Shown here piece by piece: positions 12,321-25,791 of a DNA stretch of 64,000 nucleotides (positions within the stretch are counted from its first letter, which is position 1; each line of letters begins with the position of its first letter). The DNA comes from Linanthus parryae. Taxonomy: Eukaryota; Streptophyta; Magnoliopsida; Ericales; Polemoniaceae. The translations under genes were made by a program, and so were the position numbers. Location of the stretch: NCBI GenBank assembly GCA_023055425.1, contig JALGPY010000002.1:46052821-46116820 (forward strand), written 5' to 3'. Below the pieces are notes generated by a model. That model was not told the DNA's origin. It ran no database searches and was given only the letters and a program-made list of their open reading frames with translations.

Positions 12321-12653
12321 ATGGCCAAGAACAACAGCAACATCAGCAGATCATCCCCAAAGCTGTTTTCTTATGTTTCTTCTTTCATCATGCTTCTCCT
12401 CCTCATCATCACTTTCTCAATCGGTGAGTTGTTCTTAATTTCACTCAGCATGCTCTCATTCCATTAATTGGTAATTTCTGAACATATGCTTGCTTGACTG
12501 TTAATGAACTTACTTGCAGCTGGAAAGACCGATGCAGCAGATACGACTTGCACCGTTGGAGGGGACCCTGGTTGCTATTACTACTGCTGGACAAGACTGT
12601 ACACTGGCGGGTACTGTGATTCCGAACGGAACTGCAACTGTTACTCTCGATAA
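12321..12653 (+). CDS. Secreted six-cysteine CS-alpha-beta (defensin-like) peptide, copy 2
   Basis: Exon 1 is 12321-12423 and exon 2 is 12520-12653, separated by a 96-bp intron with canonical borders; 78 residues. Leader and cysteine framework match copy 1. The only coding change is Tyr for Phe three residues before the stop (end NCNCYSR). The intron has lost one T in a short run relative to copies 1, 4 and 5. The protein is identical to copy 3. It lies at the end of unit B with its own promoter. The secreted location is inferred from the leader; the target and function are not visible in the sequence. Confidence 0.92.
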
Positions 12654-12870
12654 CTAATTCTAGCCATAGAATTAAGTGAGAACTAGTTATGCTAGCTACT
12701 GTATGGGACTTCAATTTGCAGTTCAATATAATAATAAGAGCAACAAGAATAAAAGTGCTGATGGTTTCAATCTTAACTCACCGTTTGTGATTCCATATTT
12801 GTGCTCGTGCTAGCTTGATGCCTTGATGTATACAGTACTTCATATGTTCTCCCGGAATCTTCGCAGATGA

Positions 12871-13530
12871 CTTTTACCACTATTCACTGTATCACTTTGA
12901 TTTGGTGACTTAATTAGTAAAACGATAAAATAATATGATAATATTTGCATCATGTTATAGAATAAATGTTATTCTACGACACCATGAAAATTGCAAAATA
13001 AAAAAATGCATCTTATTTGCTATCCAAATCATCGGGTCAAGTGATCAGGCTACGGAGAAAAAAAGTCAAAACTGTGAAGATTCACAGAGAAATAGTAGTA
13101 TTTACTTGGTGGTCGTTTGCTTAGAGACAATATACACATTTGCTTTTGTTCACTTCATGGACTACAACAAATTTAGGCATTTCAGACAACTTCAGGGGCA
13201 AATTTCTAATTTGTCTGTAAATCATATTTTCAGGAGAAAAAAAAAAGTCCGTAGAAGAATAATTTAATACTACCTCCGTTCTCTCTAAATTTTCACTTTT
13301 TGACTTTTTCTTCCGTAATCGGATCACTTTGACCCGATGATTTGGATAGCCACACAATGCAATTTTTTTATAATTTTTGATGGATTTGTAGAGTTAAGTT
13401 TATTCTACAACATCGTGTCAAAGATTATCAAATTCTTGCATCGTTTACTAATCAAATCACCAAATTAAAGTGATTCAGTGAATAGTGATAAAATGAAATG
13501 GGTTAAAATTCAGAGAGAATAAAGGAAGTA
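12871..13530. repeat. Inverted MITE pair, unit C
   Basis: Same inverted arrangement downstream of gene copy 2, with only point differences from units A and B. Confidence 0.75.
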
Positions 13531-16145
13531 GAAGGTTGGCCTAGTGGTGGAGGCTTGTATTGCTCCCCTTGAGGTCGTTCAAAGCTCAAGACAACAAATA
13601 ATCTTTGAGGTCCCGTAAATTTGGTAATCTCAACAAGAAAATGTCAATTCTGAAATAGCGTAAAACAGGGAAACATTGCGTCAGAAAAAAAGCTTGTGTG
13701 GCCTAGCTTGAATTAAAGCACGGCGGATCACCCTTCTCTGCCTCCCAGTCTGTAGGATTTTGGGTGTTTAGAACGGAAAATGATGTGGCTTGGATAATCT
13801 CTGAGTCGTGATATCACTCTCAGATTAAAGTATTTCGGCGGTGTACACGAAATCTCCAATCGGATAAAACAGAGACTTCAAGAACGGATATTTTCCTCTG
13901 TGTTTCTGAATTTGACCAAACTGACAAATAGAGAGGGAGACAAGTCGGTTATCTTGCGGTTACAACCGCCAGATTTCAGTTCGTTTTCCAACCGAAAATT
14001 AATTCCGAGACGTTTTTTGTGAAGCAACAAAACGTCCGAAATCCAATTTTTGTGAAGCAACAAAGCTGCTGTGAATGATTGATATAGTAATTTTGTTTTT
14101 GGTAAAATCAACTTTGAAGTTGATGTGAAGGAGTAAAATGACAAAAATATATGACACGTGTCATTTCTGCAAAGATAACTATTGATATTTTAAAAAATGT
14201 AAGGTTAAAACAGGTTTTAGATAAATTAACCAAAAGAAATTTCTAGAAAAGCATCTCCCGGGTTGCTTCCTGAAAACTTTTTTGGGACAGCAGAAATTGT
14301 CCGGAAAAGCAGAAATTTTATTTTTACCAAACACACTAAAACTACTTCTGCTGTCGGAAAGCAGCTGTGCTGGCAGCAGAAGCATTCCAAACTCACCCTC
14401 AACAATGTAGGAAGTGTTATGTGTTGAAGACCATTCTCGTGCATTCAGAATTTTCGTAAGACAATATTCGCCCGGTACCGATTGGTACTCTTGTTTCTGC
14501 GGTGGCGGATTGTCTCGCAAGATAAAATTTCTTCCGATGTTACAGATGAAGCACCGGTCTACAACACCCAATGAACCAGACTAGCAGAAGATGATTTGTG
14601 GAGAGTTTTCGGATGCCGAAATGAATGAATTCGGAATGAGAATTATGAAGGAGAGAACTGCCTTTTATAGACAGTGAAACAGGGTTGGTTAAGGAGACAT
14701 AATAGTTCGAACAATTGTAACTATTGATTTCAAACTGTTAATTAACACACTGAAACGAATTTATTGTTTCCGTTAACTGTATGGGTTAGAAAAAGTTGAT
14801 TTCTGCCCCAAAAAGAACTAGTCCACAGTAACCCAACATAACTGAAACGAAATTGTTTCCGTTAACTTTATGGGTTAGAAAAAGTTTGTTATGGACCAAA
14901 AATAACTAGTCCACAGTATAGCCCAACAACCCACGCACACGACTAGACCCGTGCCCGAGACCGAGCTGGCCGAAAAGCGACGCTGTGCGCGTGGTTGGTC
15001 AACCTTTGTCTAGGTCATCTCCCCTGCGATAAATTGCTACACCCAAATAACGATCTTTTAGTGCTAAGGTTGGAGTAGATAAACACTCCAATTCTTCTCT
15101 CTCTCATGATGTGGGATGATTTCTTTCGGAAAACCCCCCAAATTTAACCGCTTATTGATCATTCATTTCTCAATGGTTTTTGACGAATGAGTTACCGAAA
15201 CGACCACAAGTTACCCACTATACGATGGTGCAATTAGTGTTGTTAACTCTCAAATGAGGCGGGTTAAAACCGAGCTCAAAGTCGCGTACAAAATGATGTC
15301 GAACACCATTATTTCCAACAATAGCCAACAAGAACACTACCAATTAAGCCAATTACAGATGAAATAGGATACAGCTAAACTATGAAAATAAGCTCATAAG
15401 TCGTAAGTGATGATTACCACGACTCAATTACAAAATTCCTTCTAAGTTGGAGGCTAAAGCCAGATCAAACCACTCGATCGAGACAAACACGTAAGAAAAA
15501 CCCTTAAAATAAAGCTATTAAAATAATTCTTACTTTAGAGATGTCAATTAATATCGAATCAGAAATGCTTTGTGACATGTATACAAGTCATGTAGAAAAG
15601 TTTCTTTGCATTACATGTAATTGATGTTAGCATTCTTTAAAACCAAGAGCGACGTGAATTTTTATGTAATGGGAGTGGGAACTATTTTATGGTTCCATAT
15701 ACAAGTCGTAGGGATAAGCATTCAGGGCATACCATGGGCAACATGTTATTTCGATTTTGTAATATTATTAGCTGTCTTCTTGTCGCAACAAGTGGTGATA
15801 TGATTCCTTAATTTATTACACACTCTCTCAGCTTTACGTTTTTAAACCAAATTTATAAAACGTTTTGATGAGGATATTTGATTAGTCAAACGAAACAACA
15901 ATAAATGAATCTTCTGGTAATGTTGTAGAGTTACACTCCTTCTATAACGTTATTAAAAAATGTACAAGTTCTAATATCGTTTGATTAGTTAAGTAACTTC
16001 TCAAAATGCGTTGTATACTTAGTTAAAAAAATATGACATAAAAGCAGACGTGCTATGTATTTTATACTTTGAAGAGTTGAGATGCTTCCCATACCCACTT
16101 TCGATTTAATATTTATAGGACGAAGTCAAAATTTCGGACATCTAA

Positions 16146-16898
16146 GGTGCGTTTGGTAGAGTGGTTTTTTATTTTATGGTTTAAAAACTAAATGGATTAT
16201 CGAAAGTGTTTGGTTGTAGTGGTTTAAAACCAGTTTTTAATCTAGTTTTTTTTTGTCATTTTGTCTTGATGAAAAAAACTAACATTTGGTGATTTTTTTT
16301 TTGGTTTATTTCCCTTGACACACAAATACGATATTACCCTCACATCTTAGACGTATTAAAATGAACATCTTTTCTCATTTTGGTAGCTCTCTGACTTTTT
16401 AGTCAACGATTGCACGAATTTTTTTCTATACTTTTTCCATAAATATTTTTTTACCACAAAACTCAATTCTTGCATGTTTCAGACGATACATTTTATGTAA
16501 AATGTTCTTTATTTAAGACCAACCATTTTTACGGTGTTCTTTCTGTAGTTGATTATTTTTTTGTTATTCGTTACTCAACGTGGCATCCAGTGTGAACAAA
16601 GTTTCAAGAAATCGTTATTTTTTTGTTGAACTTAAGTATGAAAACTTAATTTTTTGGATGTCACACAACTATTAGTTTGTTCTTCAATTTGTTACTTTCA
16701 TGAAAACGCTGAAGCTCATGAAATCGTGATTTTTTTACATTGCATTTATTCCTCTTGAATCTGTAAAGAAATATAAGTGGAGGGTATCTTTGTCATTTAA
16801 TCTACATCATCTAGTTTAAAAATAACTACCAAACACATTTCTTCAGTTTTTAATCTAGTTTAAAAATCACAACCAAACACATTGGTTTAAACAGAATC

Positions 16899-16929
<31 letters not shown>

Positions 16930-16986
16930 TCCTCCACGATCTAAAAACCAACTGTTTCACCAGAAACCATTCTACCAAACTCACCC
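16146..16986. mobile_element. Harbinger/Tourist-like element, unit C
   Basis: Same element at the same place, upstream of gene copy 3; the internal poly-A tract near 16900 is longer. Confidence 0.65.
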
Positions 16987-17063
16987 ATAATTTTTATACC
17001 AATAGTCTTAATTAATTAACTATTTAATCAAGCCTGGGAGTTGGTTACGGCTTGCTTTGTGCT

Positions 17064-17075
17064 ATTAATAAATAG
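17064..17075 (+). promoter_or_regulatory. TATA-like box of peptide gene copy 3
   Basis: Same element; distance to the ATG is 81 bp because 14 bp of the leader are deleted. Confidence 0.55.
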
Positions 17076-17144
17076 CCTAATAGTGTTTCACTAGGTCATT
17101 GCACAAGCAAGCTTATACATCGTCTCTCGAGTTGATCAGCAACT

Positions 17145-17477
17145 ATGGCCAAGAACAACAGCAACATCAGCAGATCATCCCCAAAGCTGTTTTCTTATGT
17201 TTCTTCTTTCATCATGCTTCTCCTCCTCATCATCACTTTCTCAATCGGTGAGTTGTTCTTAATTTCACTCAGCATGCTCTCATTCCATTAATTGGTAATT
17301 TCTGAACATATGCTTGCTTGACTGTTAATGAACTTACTTGCAGCTGGAAAGACCGATGCAGCAGATACGACTTGCACCGTTGGAGGGGACCCTGGTTGCT
17401 ATTACTACTGCTGGACAAGACTGTACACTGGCGGGTACTGTGATTCCGAACGGAACTGCAACTGTTACTCTCGATAA
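17145..17477 (+). CDS. Secreted six-cysteine CS-alpha-beta (defensin-like) peptide, copy 3
   Basis: Exon 1 is 17145-17247 and exon 2 is 17344-17477; 96-bp intron, 78 residues, the same protein as copy 2. The 5' leader lacks 14 bp just upstream of the conserved TCTCTCGAG, as in copy 4, which shortens the distance from the TATA-like box to the ATG by 14 bp. The gene therefore combines a copy-4-like leader with a copy-2-like intron and exon 2. Six Cys and the gamma-core are intact. Confidence 0.92.
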
Positions 17478-17693
17478 CTGATTCTAGCCATAGAATTAAG
17501 TGAGAACTAGTTATGCTAGCTACTGTATGGGACTTCAATTTGCAGTTCAATATAATAATAAGAGCAACAAGAATAAAAGTGCTGATGGTTTCAATCTTAA
17601 CTCACCGTTTGTGATTCCATATTTGTGCTCGTGCTAGCTTGATGCCTTGATGTGTACAGTACTTCATCTGTTCTCCCGGAATCTTCGCAGATG

Positions 17694-18353
17694 ACTTTTA
17701 CCACTATTCACTGTATCACTTTGATTTGGTGACTTAATTAGTAAAACGATAAAATAATATGATAATATTTGCATCATGTTATAGAATAAATGTTATTCTA
17801 CGACACCATGAAAATTGCAAAATAAAAAAATGCATCTTATTTGCTATCCAAATCATCGGGTCAAGTGATCAGGCTACGGAGAAAAAAATTCAAAACTGTG
17901 AAGATTCACAGAGAAATAGTAGTATTTACTTGGTGGTCGTTTGCTTAGAGACAATATACACATTTGCTTTTGTTCACTTCATGGACTACAACAAATTTAG
18001 GCATTTCAGACAACTTCAGGGGCAAATTTCTAATTTGTCTGTAAATCATATTTTCAGGAGAAAAAAAAAGTCCGTAGAAGAATAATTTAATTCTACCTCC
18101 GTTCTCTCTAAATTTTCACTTTTTGACTTTTTCTTCCGTAATCGGATCACTTTGACCCGATGATTTGGATAGCCACACCATGCAATTTTTTTATAATTTT
18201 TGATGGATTTGTAGAGTTAAGTTTATTCTACAACATCGTGTCAAAGATTATCAAATTCTTGCATCGTTTACTAATCAAATCACCAAATTAAAGTGATTCA
18301 GTGAATAGTGATAAAATGAAATGGGTTAAAATTCAGAGAGAATAAAGGAAGTA
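17694..18353. repeat. Inverted MITE pair, unit D
   Basis: Same inverted arrangement downstream of gene copy 3. Confidence 0.75.
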
Positions 18354-20966
18354 GAAGGTTGGCCTAGTGGTGGAGGCTTGTATTGCTCCCCTTGAGGTCG
18401 TTCAAAGCTCAAGACAACAAATAATCTTCGAGGTCCCGTAAATTTGGTAATCTCAACAAGAAAATGTCAATTCTGAAATAGCGTAAAACAGGGAAACATT
18501 GCGTCAGAAAAAAAGCTTGTGTGGCCTAGCTTGAATTAAAGCACGGCGGATCACCCTTCTCTGCCTCCCTGTCTTTAGGATTTTGGGTGTTTAGAACGGA
18601 AAACGATGTGGCTTGGATAATCTCTGAGTCGTGATATCACTCTCAGATTAAAGTATTTCGGCGGTGTACACGAAATCTCCAATCGGATAAAACAGAGACT
18701 TCAAGAACAGATATTTTCCTCTGTGTTTCTGAATTTGACCAAACTGACAAATAGGGAGGGAGACAAGTCGGTTATCTTGCGGTTACAACCGCCAGATTTC
18801 AGTTCGTTTTCCAACCGAAAATTAATTCTGAGACGTTTTTTGTGAAGCAACAAAACGTCCGAAATCCAATTTTTGTGAAGCAACAAAGCTGCTGTGAATG
18901 ATTGATATAGTAATTTTGTTTTTGGTAAAATCAACTTTGAAGTTGATGTGAAGGAGTAAAATGACAAAAATATATGACACGTGTCATTTCTGCAAAGATA
19001 ACTATTGATATTTTAAAAAATGTAAGGTTAAAACAGGTTTTAGATAAATTAACCAAAAGAAATTTCTAGAAAAGCATCTCCCCCGTTGCTTCCTGAAAAC
19101 TTTTTTGGGACAGCAGAAATTGTCCGGAAAAGCAGAAATTTTATTTTTACCAAACACACTAAAACTACTTCTGCTGTCGGAAAGCAGCTGTGCTGGCAGC
19201 AGAAGCATTCCAAACTCACCCTCAACAATGTAGGAAGTGTTATGTGTTGAAGACCATTCTCGTGCATTCAGAATTTCCGTAAGACAATATTCGCCCGGTA
19301 CCGATTGGTACTCTTGTTTCTGCGGTGGCGGATTGTCTCGCAAGATAAAATTTCTTCCGATGTTACAGATGAAGCACCGGTCTACAACACCCAATGAACC
19401 AGACTAGCAGAAGATGATTTGTGGAGAGTTTTCGGATGCCGAAATGAATGAATTCGGAATGAGAATTATGAAGGAGAGAACTGCCTTTTATAGACAGTGA
19501 AACAGGGTTGGTTAAGGAGACATAATAGTTCGAACAATTGTAACTATTGATTTCAAACTGTTAATTAACACACTGAAACGAATTTATTGTTTCCGTTAAC
19601 TGTATGGGTTAGAAAAAGTTGATTTCTGCCCCAAAAAGAACTAGTCCACAGTAACCCAACATAACTGAAACGAAATTGTTTCCGTTAACTTTATGGGTTA
19701 GAAAAAGTTTGTTATGGACCAAAAATAACTAGTCCACAGTATAGCCCAACAACCCACGCACACGACTAGACCCGTGCCCGAGACCGAGCTGGCCGAAAAG
19801 CGACGCTGTGCGCGTGGTTGGTCAACCTTTGTCTAGGTCATCTCCCCTGCGATAAATTGCTACACCCAAATAACGATCTTTTAGTGCTAAGGTTGGAGTA
19901 GATAAACACTCCAATTCTTCTCTCTCTCATGATGTGGGATGATTTCTTTCGGAAAACCCCCAACTTTAACCGCTTATTGATCATTCATTTCTCAATGGTT
20001 TTTGATGAATGAGTTACCGAAACGACCACAAGTTACCCACTATACGATGGTGCAATTAGTGTTGTTAACTCTCAAATGAGGCGGGTTAAAACCGAGCTCA
20101 AAGTCGCGTACAAAATGATGTCGAACACCATTATTTCCAACAATAGCCAACAAGAACACTACCAATTAAGCCAATTACAGATGAAATAGGATACAGCTAA
20201 ACTATGAAAATAAGCTCATAAGTCGTAAGTGATGATTACCACGACTCAATTACAAAATTCCTTCTAAGTTGGAGGCTAAAGCCAGATCAAACCACTCGAT
20301 CGAGACAAACACGTAAGAAAAACCCTTAAAATAAAGCTATTAAAATAATTCTTACTTTAGAGATGTCAATTAATATCGAATCAGAAATGCTTTGTGACAT
20401 GTATACAAGTCATGTAGAAAAGTTTCTTTGCATTACATGTAATTGATGTTAGCATTCTTTAAAACCAAGAGCGACGTGAATTTTTATGTAATGGGAGTGG
20501 GAACTATTTTATGGTTCCATATACAAGTCGTAGGGATAAGCATTCAGGGCATACCATGGGCAACATGTTATTTCGATTTTGTAATATTATTAGCTGTCTT
20601 CTTGTCGCAACAAGTGGTGATATGATTCCTTAATTTACTACACACTCTCTCAGCTTTACGTTTTTAAACCAAATTTATAAAACGTTTTGATGAGGATATT
20701 TGATTAGTCAAACGAAACAACAATAAATGAATCTTCTGGTAATGTTGTAGAGTTACACTCCTATAACGTTATTAAAAAATGTACAAGTTCTAATATCGTT
20801 TGATTAGTTAAGTAACTTCTCAAAATGCGTTGTATACTTAGTTAAAAAAATATGACACATAAAAGCAGACGCTCTATGTATTTTATACTTTGAAGAGTTG
20901 AGATGCTTCCCATACCCACTTTCGATTAAATATTTATAGGATGAAGTCAAAATTTCGGACATCTAA

Positions 20967-21805
20967 GGTGCGTTTGGTAGAGTGGTTTTTTATTTTATGG
21001 TTTAAAAACTAAATGATTATCGAAAGTGTTTGGTTGTAGTGGTTTAAAACCAGTTTTTAATCTAGTTTTTTTTTTTGTCATTTTGTCTTGATGAAGAAAA
21101 CTAACATTTGGTGATTTTCTTTTGGTTTATTTCCCTTGACACACAAATACGATATTACCCTCACATCTTAGACGTATTAAAATGAACATATTTTCTCATT
21201 TTGGTAGCTCTCTGACTTTTTAGTCAACGATTGCACGAATTTTTTTCTATACTTTTTCCATAAATATTTTTTTACCACAAAACTCAATTCTTGCATGTTT
21301 CAGACGATACATTTTATGTAAAAATGTTCTTTATTTAAGACCAACCATTTTTACGGTGTTCTTTCTGTAGTTGATTATTTTTTTGTTATTTGTTACTCAA
21401 CATGGCATTCAGTGTGAACAAAGTTTCAAGAAATCGTTATTTTTTTGTTGAACTTAAGTATGAAAATTTAATTTTTTGGATGTCACACAACTATTAGTTT
21501 GTTCTTCAATTTATTACTTTCATGAAAACGCTGAAGCTCATGAAATCGTGATTTTTTTACATTGCATTTATTCCTCTTGAATTTGTAAAAGAAATATAAG
21601 TGGAGGGTATCTTTGTCATTTAATCTACATCATCTAGTTTAAAAATAACTACCAAACACATTTCTTCAGTTTTTAATCTAGTTTAAAAATCACAACCAAA
21701 CACATTGGTTTAAACAGAATCTCAAAAAAAAAAAACAAAAAAAAAAAATCCTCCACGATCTAAAAACCAACTGTTTCACCAGAAACCATTCTACCAAACT
21801 CACCC
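20967..21805. mobile_element. Harbinger/Tourist-like element, unit D
   Basis: Same element at the same place, upstream of gene copy 4. Confidence 0.65.
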
Positions 21806-21882
21806 ATAATTTTTATACCAATAGTCTTAATTAATTAACTATTTAATCAAGCCTGGGAGTTGGTTACGGCTTGCTTTGTGCT

Positions 21883-21894
21883 ATTAATAAATAG
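21883..21894 (+). promoter_or_regulatory. TATA-like box of peptide gene copy 4
   Basis: Same element; distance to the ATG is 81 bp, with the 14-bp leader deletion shared with copy 3. Confidence 0.55.
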
Positions 21895-21963
21895 CCTAAT
21901 AGTGTTTCACTAGGTCATTGCACAAGCAAGCTTATACATCGTCTCTCGAGTTGATCAGCAACT

Positions 21964-22297
21964 ATGGCCAAGAACAACAGCAACATCAGCAGATCATCCC
22001 CAAAGCTGTTTTCTTATGTTTCTTCTTTCATCATGCTTCTCCTCCTCATCATCACTTTCTCAATCGGTGAGTTGTTCTTAATTTCACTCAGCATGCTCTC
22101 ATTTCCATTAATTGGTAATTTCTGTACATATGCTTGCTTGACTGTTAATGAACTTACTTGCAGCTGGAAAGACCGATGCAGCAGATACGACTTGCACCGT
22201 TGGAGGGGACCCTGGTTGCTATTACTACTGCTGGACAAGACTGTACACTGGCGGGTACTGTGATTCCGAACGGAACTGCAACTGTTTCTCTCGATAA
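21964..22297 (+). CDS. Secreted six-cysteine CS-alpha-beta (defensin-like) peptide, copy 4
   Basis: Exon 1 is 21964-22066 and exon 2 is 22164-22297; 97-bp intron, 78 residues. The protein is the same as copy 1, ending NCNCFSR. The 5' leader carries the 14-bp deletion shared with copy 3. In this copy the intron stop codon seen in the others is absent (TGTACATATG instead of TGAACATATG), so an unspliced reading frame runs through the intron from the start codon. The splice sites are unchanged, and the spliced form is the one that keeps all six cysteines in register. Confidence 0.92.
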
Positions 22298-22512
22298 CTA
22301 ATTCTAGCCATAGAATTAAGTGAGAACTAGTTATGCTAGCTACTGTATGGGACTTCAATTTGCAGTTCAATATAATAATAAGAGCAACAAGAATAAGAGT
22401 GCTGATGGTTTCAATCTTAACTCACCGTTTGTGATTCCATATTTGTGCTCGTGCTAGCTTGATGCCTTGATGTATGCAGTACTTCATCTGTTCTCCCAGA
22501 TTCTTCGCATGT

Positions 22513-23173
22513 GACTTTTACCACTATTCACTGTTTCACTTTGATTTGGTGACTTAATTAGTAAAACGATAAAATAATATGATAATATTTGCATCATGTT
22601 ATAGAATAAATGTTATTCTACGACACCATGAAAATTGCAAAAAAAAAAATGCATCGTATTTGCTATCCAAATAACCGGGTCAAGTGATCAGGCTACGGAG
22701 AAAAAAAGTCAAAACTGTGAAGATTCACAGAGAAATAGTAGTATTTACTTGGTGGTTGTTTGCTTAGAGACAATATACACATTTGCTTTTGTTCACTTCA
22801 TGGACTATAACAAATTTAGGCATTTCAGACAACTTCAGGGGCAAATTTCTAATTTGTCTGTAAATCATATTTTCAGGAGAAAAAAAATAGTCCATAGAAG
22901 AATAATTTAATACTACCTCCGTTCTCTCTGAATTTTGACTTTTTGACTTTTTCTTTCGTAATCGGATCACTTTGACCCGATGATTTGGATAGCCACAAGA
23001 TGCAATTTTTTTATAAATTTTGATGGATTTTTAGAGTTAAGTTTACTCTACAACATCGTGTCAAAGATTATCAAATTCTTGCATCGTTTACTAATCAAAT
23101 CACCAAATTAAAGTGATTCAGTGAATAGTGATAAAATGAAATGGGTTAAAATTCAGAGAGAACAAAGGAAGTA
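22513..23173. repeat. Inverted MITE pair, unit E
   Basis: Same inverted arrangement downstream of gene copy 4. Only the first member, itself cut short, remains downstream of copy 5 (27350-27545). Confidence 0.75.
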
Positions 23174-25791
23174 GAAGGTTGGCCTAGTGGTGGAGGCTTG
23201 TATTGCTCCCCTTGAGGTCGTTCAAAGCTCAAGACAACTAATAATCTTTGAGGTCCCGTAAATTTGGTAATCTCAACAAGAAAATGTCAATTCTGAAATA
23301 GCTTAAAACAGGGAGACATTGCGTCAGAAAAAAAGCTTGTGTGGCCTAGCTTGGATTAAAGCACGGCGGATCACCCTTCTCTGCCTCCCTGTCTGTAGGA
23401 TTTTGGGTGTTTAGAACGGAAAACGGTGTGGCTTGGATAATCTCTGAGTCGTGATATCACTCTCAGATTAAAGTATTTCGGCGGTGTGCACGAAATCTCC
23501 AATCGGATAAAACAGAGACTTCAAGAAAGAATATTTTCCTCTGTGTTTCTGAATTCGACCAAACTGACAAATAGGGAGGGAGACAAGGCGGTTATTTGGC
23601 GGTTACAACCGCCAGATTTCAGTTCGTTTTCCAACCGAAAATTAATTCCGAGACGTTTTTTGTGAAGCAACAAAACGTCTGAAATCCAATTTTTGTGAAG
23701 CAACAAAGCTGCTGTGAATGATTGATATAGTAATTTTGTTTTTGGTAAAATCAACTTTGAAGTTGATGTGAAGGAGTAAAATGACAAAAATATATGACAC
23801 GTGTCATTTCTGCAAAGATAACTATTGATATTTAAACAAATGTAAGGTTAAAACGGGTTTTAGATAAATTAACCAAAAGAACTTTCTAGAAAAGCATCTC
23901 CCCCGTTGCTTCCTGAAAACTTTTTTGGGACAGCAGAAATTGTCCGGAAAAGCAGAAATTTTATTTTTACCAAACGCACTAAAACTACTTCTGCTGTCGG
24001 AAAGCAGCTGTGCTGGCAGCAGAAGCATTCCAAACTCACCCTCAACAATGTAGGAAGTGTTATGTGTTGAAGACCATTCTCGTGCATTCAGAATTTCCGT
24101 AAGACAATATTCGCCCGGTACCGATTGGTACTCTTGTTTCTGCGGTGGCGGATTGTCTCGCAAGATAAAATTTCTTCCGATGTTACAGATGAAGCACCGG
24201 TCTACAACACCCAATGAACGAGACTAGCAGAAGATGATTTGTGGAGAGTTTTCGGATGCCGAAATGAATGAATTCGGAATGAGAATTATGAAGGAGAGAA
24301 CTGCCTTTTATAGACAGTGAAACAGGGTTGGTTAAGGAGACATAATAGTTCGAACAGTTGTAACTATTGATTTCAAACTGTTAATTAACACACTGAAACG
24401 AATTTATTGTTTCCGTTAACTGTATGGGTTAGAAAAAGTTGATTTCTGCCCCAAAAAGAACTAGTCCACAGTAACCCAACATAACTGAAACGAAATTATT
24501 TCCGTTAACTTTATGGGTTAGAAAAAGTTTGTTATGGACCAAAAATAACTAGTCCACAGTATAGCCCAACAACCCACGCACACGACCAGACCCGTGCCCG
24601 AGACCGAGCTGGCCGAAAAGCGACGCTGTGTGCGCGTGGTTGGTCAACCTTTGTCTAGGTCATCTCCCCGGCGATAAATTGCTGCACCCGAATAACGATC
24701 TTTTAGTGCTAAGGTTGGAGTAGATAAACACTCCAATTCTTCTCTTTCTCATGATGTGGGATGATTTCTTTCGGAAAAACCTTCAACTTTAACCGCTTAT
24801 TGATCATTCATTTCTCAATGGTTTTTGACGAATGAGTTACCGAAACGACCACAAGTTACCCACTATACGATGTTGCAATTAGTGTTGTTAACTCTCAAAT
24901 GAGGCGGGTTAAAACCGAGCTCAAAGTCGGGTACAAAATGATGTCGAACACCATTATTTCCAACAATAGCCAACAAGAACACTACCAATTAAGCCAATTA
25001 CAGATGAAATAGAATACAGCTAAACTATGAAAATAAGCTCATAAGTCGTAAGTGATGATTACCACGACTCAATTACAAAATTCCTTCTAAGTTGGAGGCT
25101 AAAGCCAGATCAAACCACTCGATCGAGACAAACACGTAAGAAAAACCCTTAAAATAAAGCTATTAAAATAATTCTTACTTTAGAGATGTCAATTAATATC
25201 GAATCAGAAATGCTTTGTGACATGTATACAAGTCATGTAGAAAAGTTTCTTTGCATTACATGTAATTGATGTTAGCATTCTTTAAAACCAAGAGCGACGT
25301 GAATTTTTATGTAATGGGAGTGGGAACTATTTTATGGTTCCATATACAAGTCGTAGGGATAAGCATTCAGGGCATACCATGGGCAACATGTTATTTCGAT
25401 TTTGTAATATTATTAGCTGTCTTCTTGTCGCAACAAGTGGTGATATGATTCCTTAATTTATTACACACTCTCTCAGCTTTACGTTTTTAAACCAAATTTA
25501 TAAAACGTTTTGATGAGGATATTTGATTAGTCAAACGAAACAACAATAAATGAATCTTCTGGTAATGTTGTAGAGTTACACTCCTTCTATAATGTTATTA
25601 AAAAATGTACAAGTTCTAATATCGTTTGATTAGTTCAGTAACTTCTCAAAATGCGTTGTATACTTAGTTAAAAAATATGACACATAAAAGCAGACGCGCT
25701 ATGTCATTTATACTTTGAAGAGTTGAGATGCTTCCCATACCCACATTCGATTTAATATTTATAGGATGAAGTCAAAATTTCGGACATCTAA

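Larger units (their letters stand above)
7820..12653 (+). repeat. Tandem array unit B
   Basis: Second unit, 4834 bp, almost identical to unit A without the CACTA insertion. It ends with gene copy 2. Its left edge (the 3' flank of copy 1) has a private variant near 7918, where the other copies read AGTGCTGATGG. The interior between the inverted MITE pair and the promoter holds the same non-coding repeats as unit A and no supported gene. Confidence 0.95.
12654..17477 (+). repeat. Tandem array unit C (apparent hybrid)
   Basis: Third unit, 4824 bp, ending with gene copy 3. Its promoter side shares a 14-bp deletion in the 5' leader (near 17121) with unit D. Its intron and exon 2 instead share a 1-bp intron deletion and the Tyr codon before the final Ser-Arg with unit B. 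This mosaic suggests recombination within the gene. Otherwise the layout matches the other units. Confidence 0.95.
17478..22297 (+). repeat. Tandem array unit D
   Basis: Fourth unit, 4820 bp, ending with gene copy 4. It has the same 14-bp 5'-leader deletion as unit C (near 21940), but the longer intron form and Phe codon of units A and E. The non-coding interior is the same as in the other units. Confidence 0.95.

Noticed and set aside
22014..22370. Antisense frames of 93-118 codons across the peptide genes
   Set aside because: They are mirror frames of the coding exons and 3' flank, vary in length between copies and cross the intron; no independent support.
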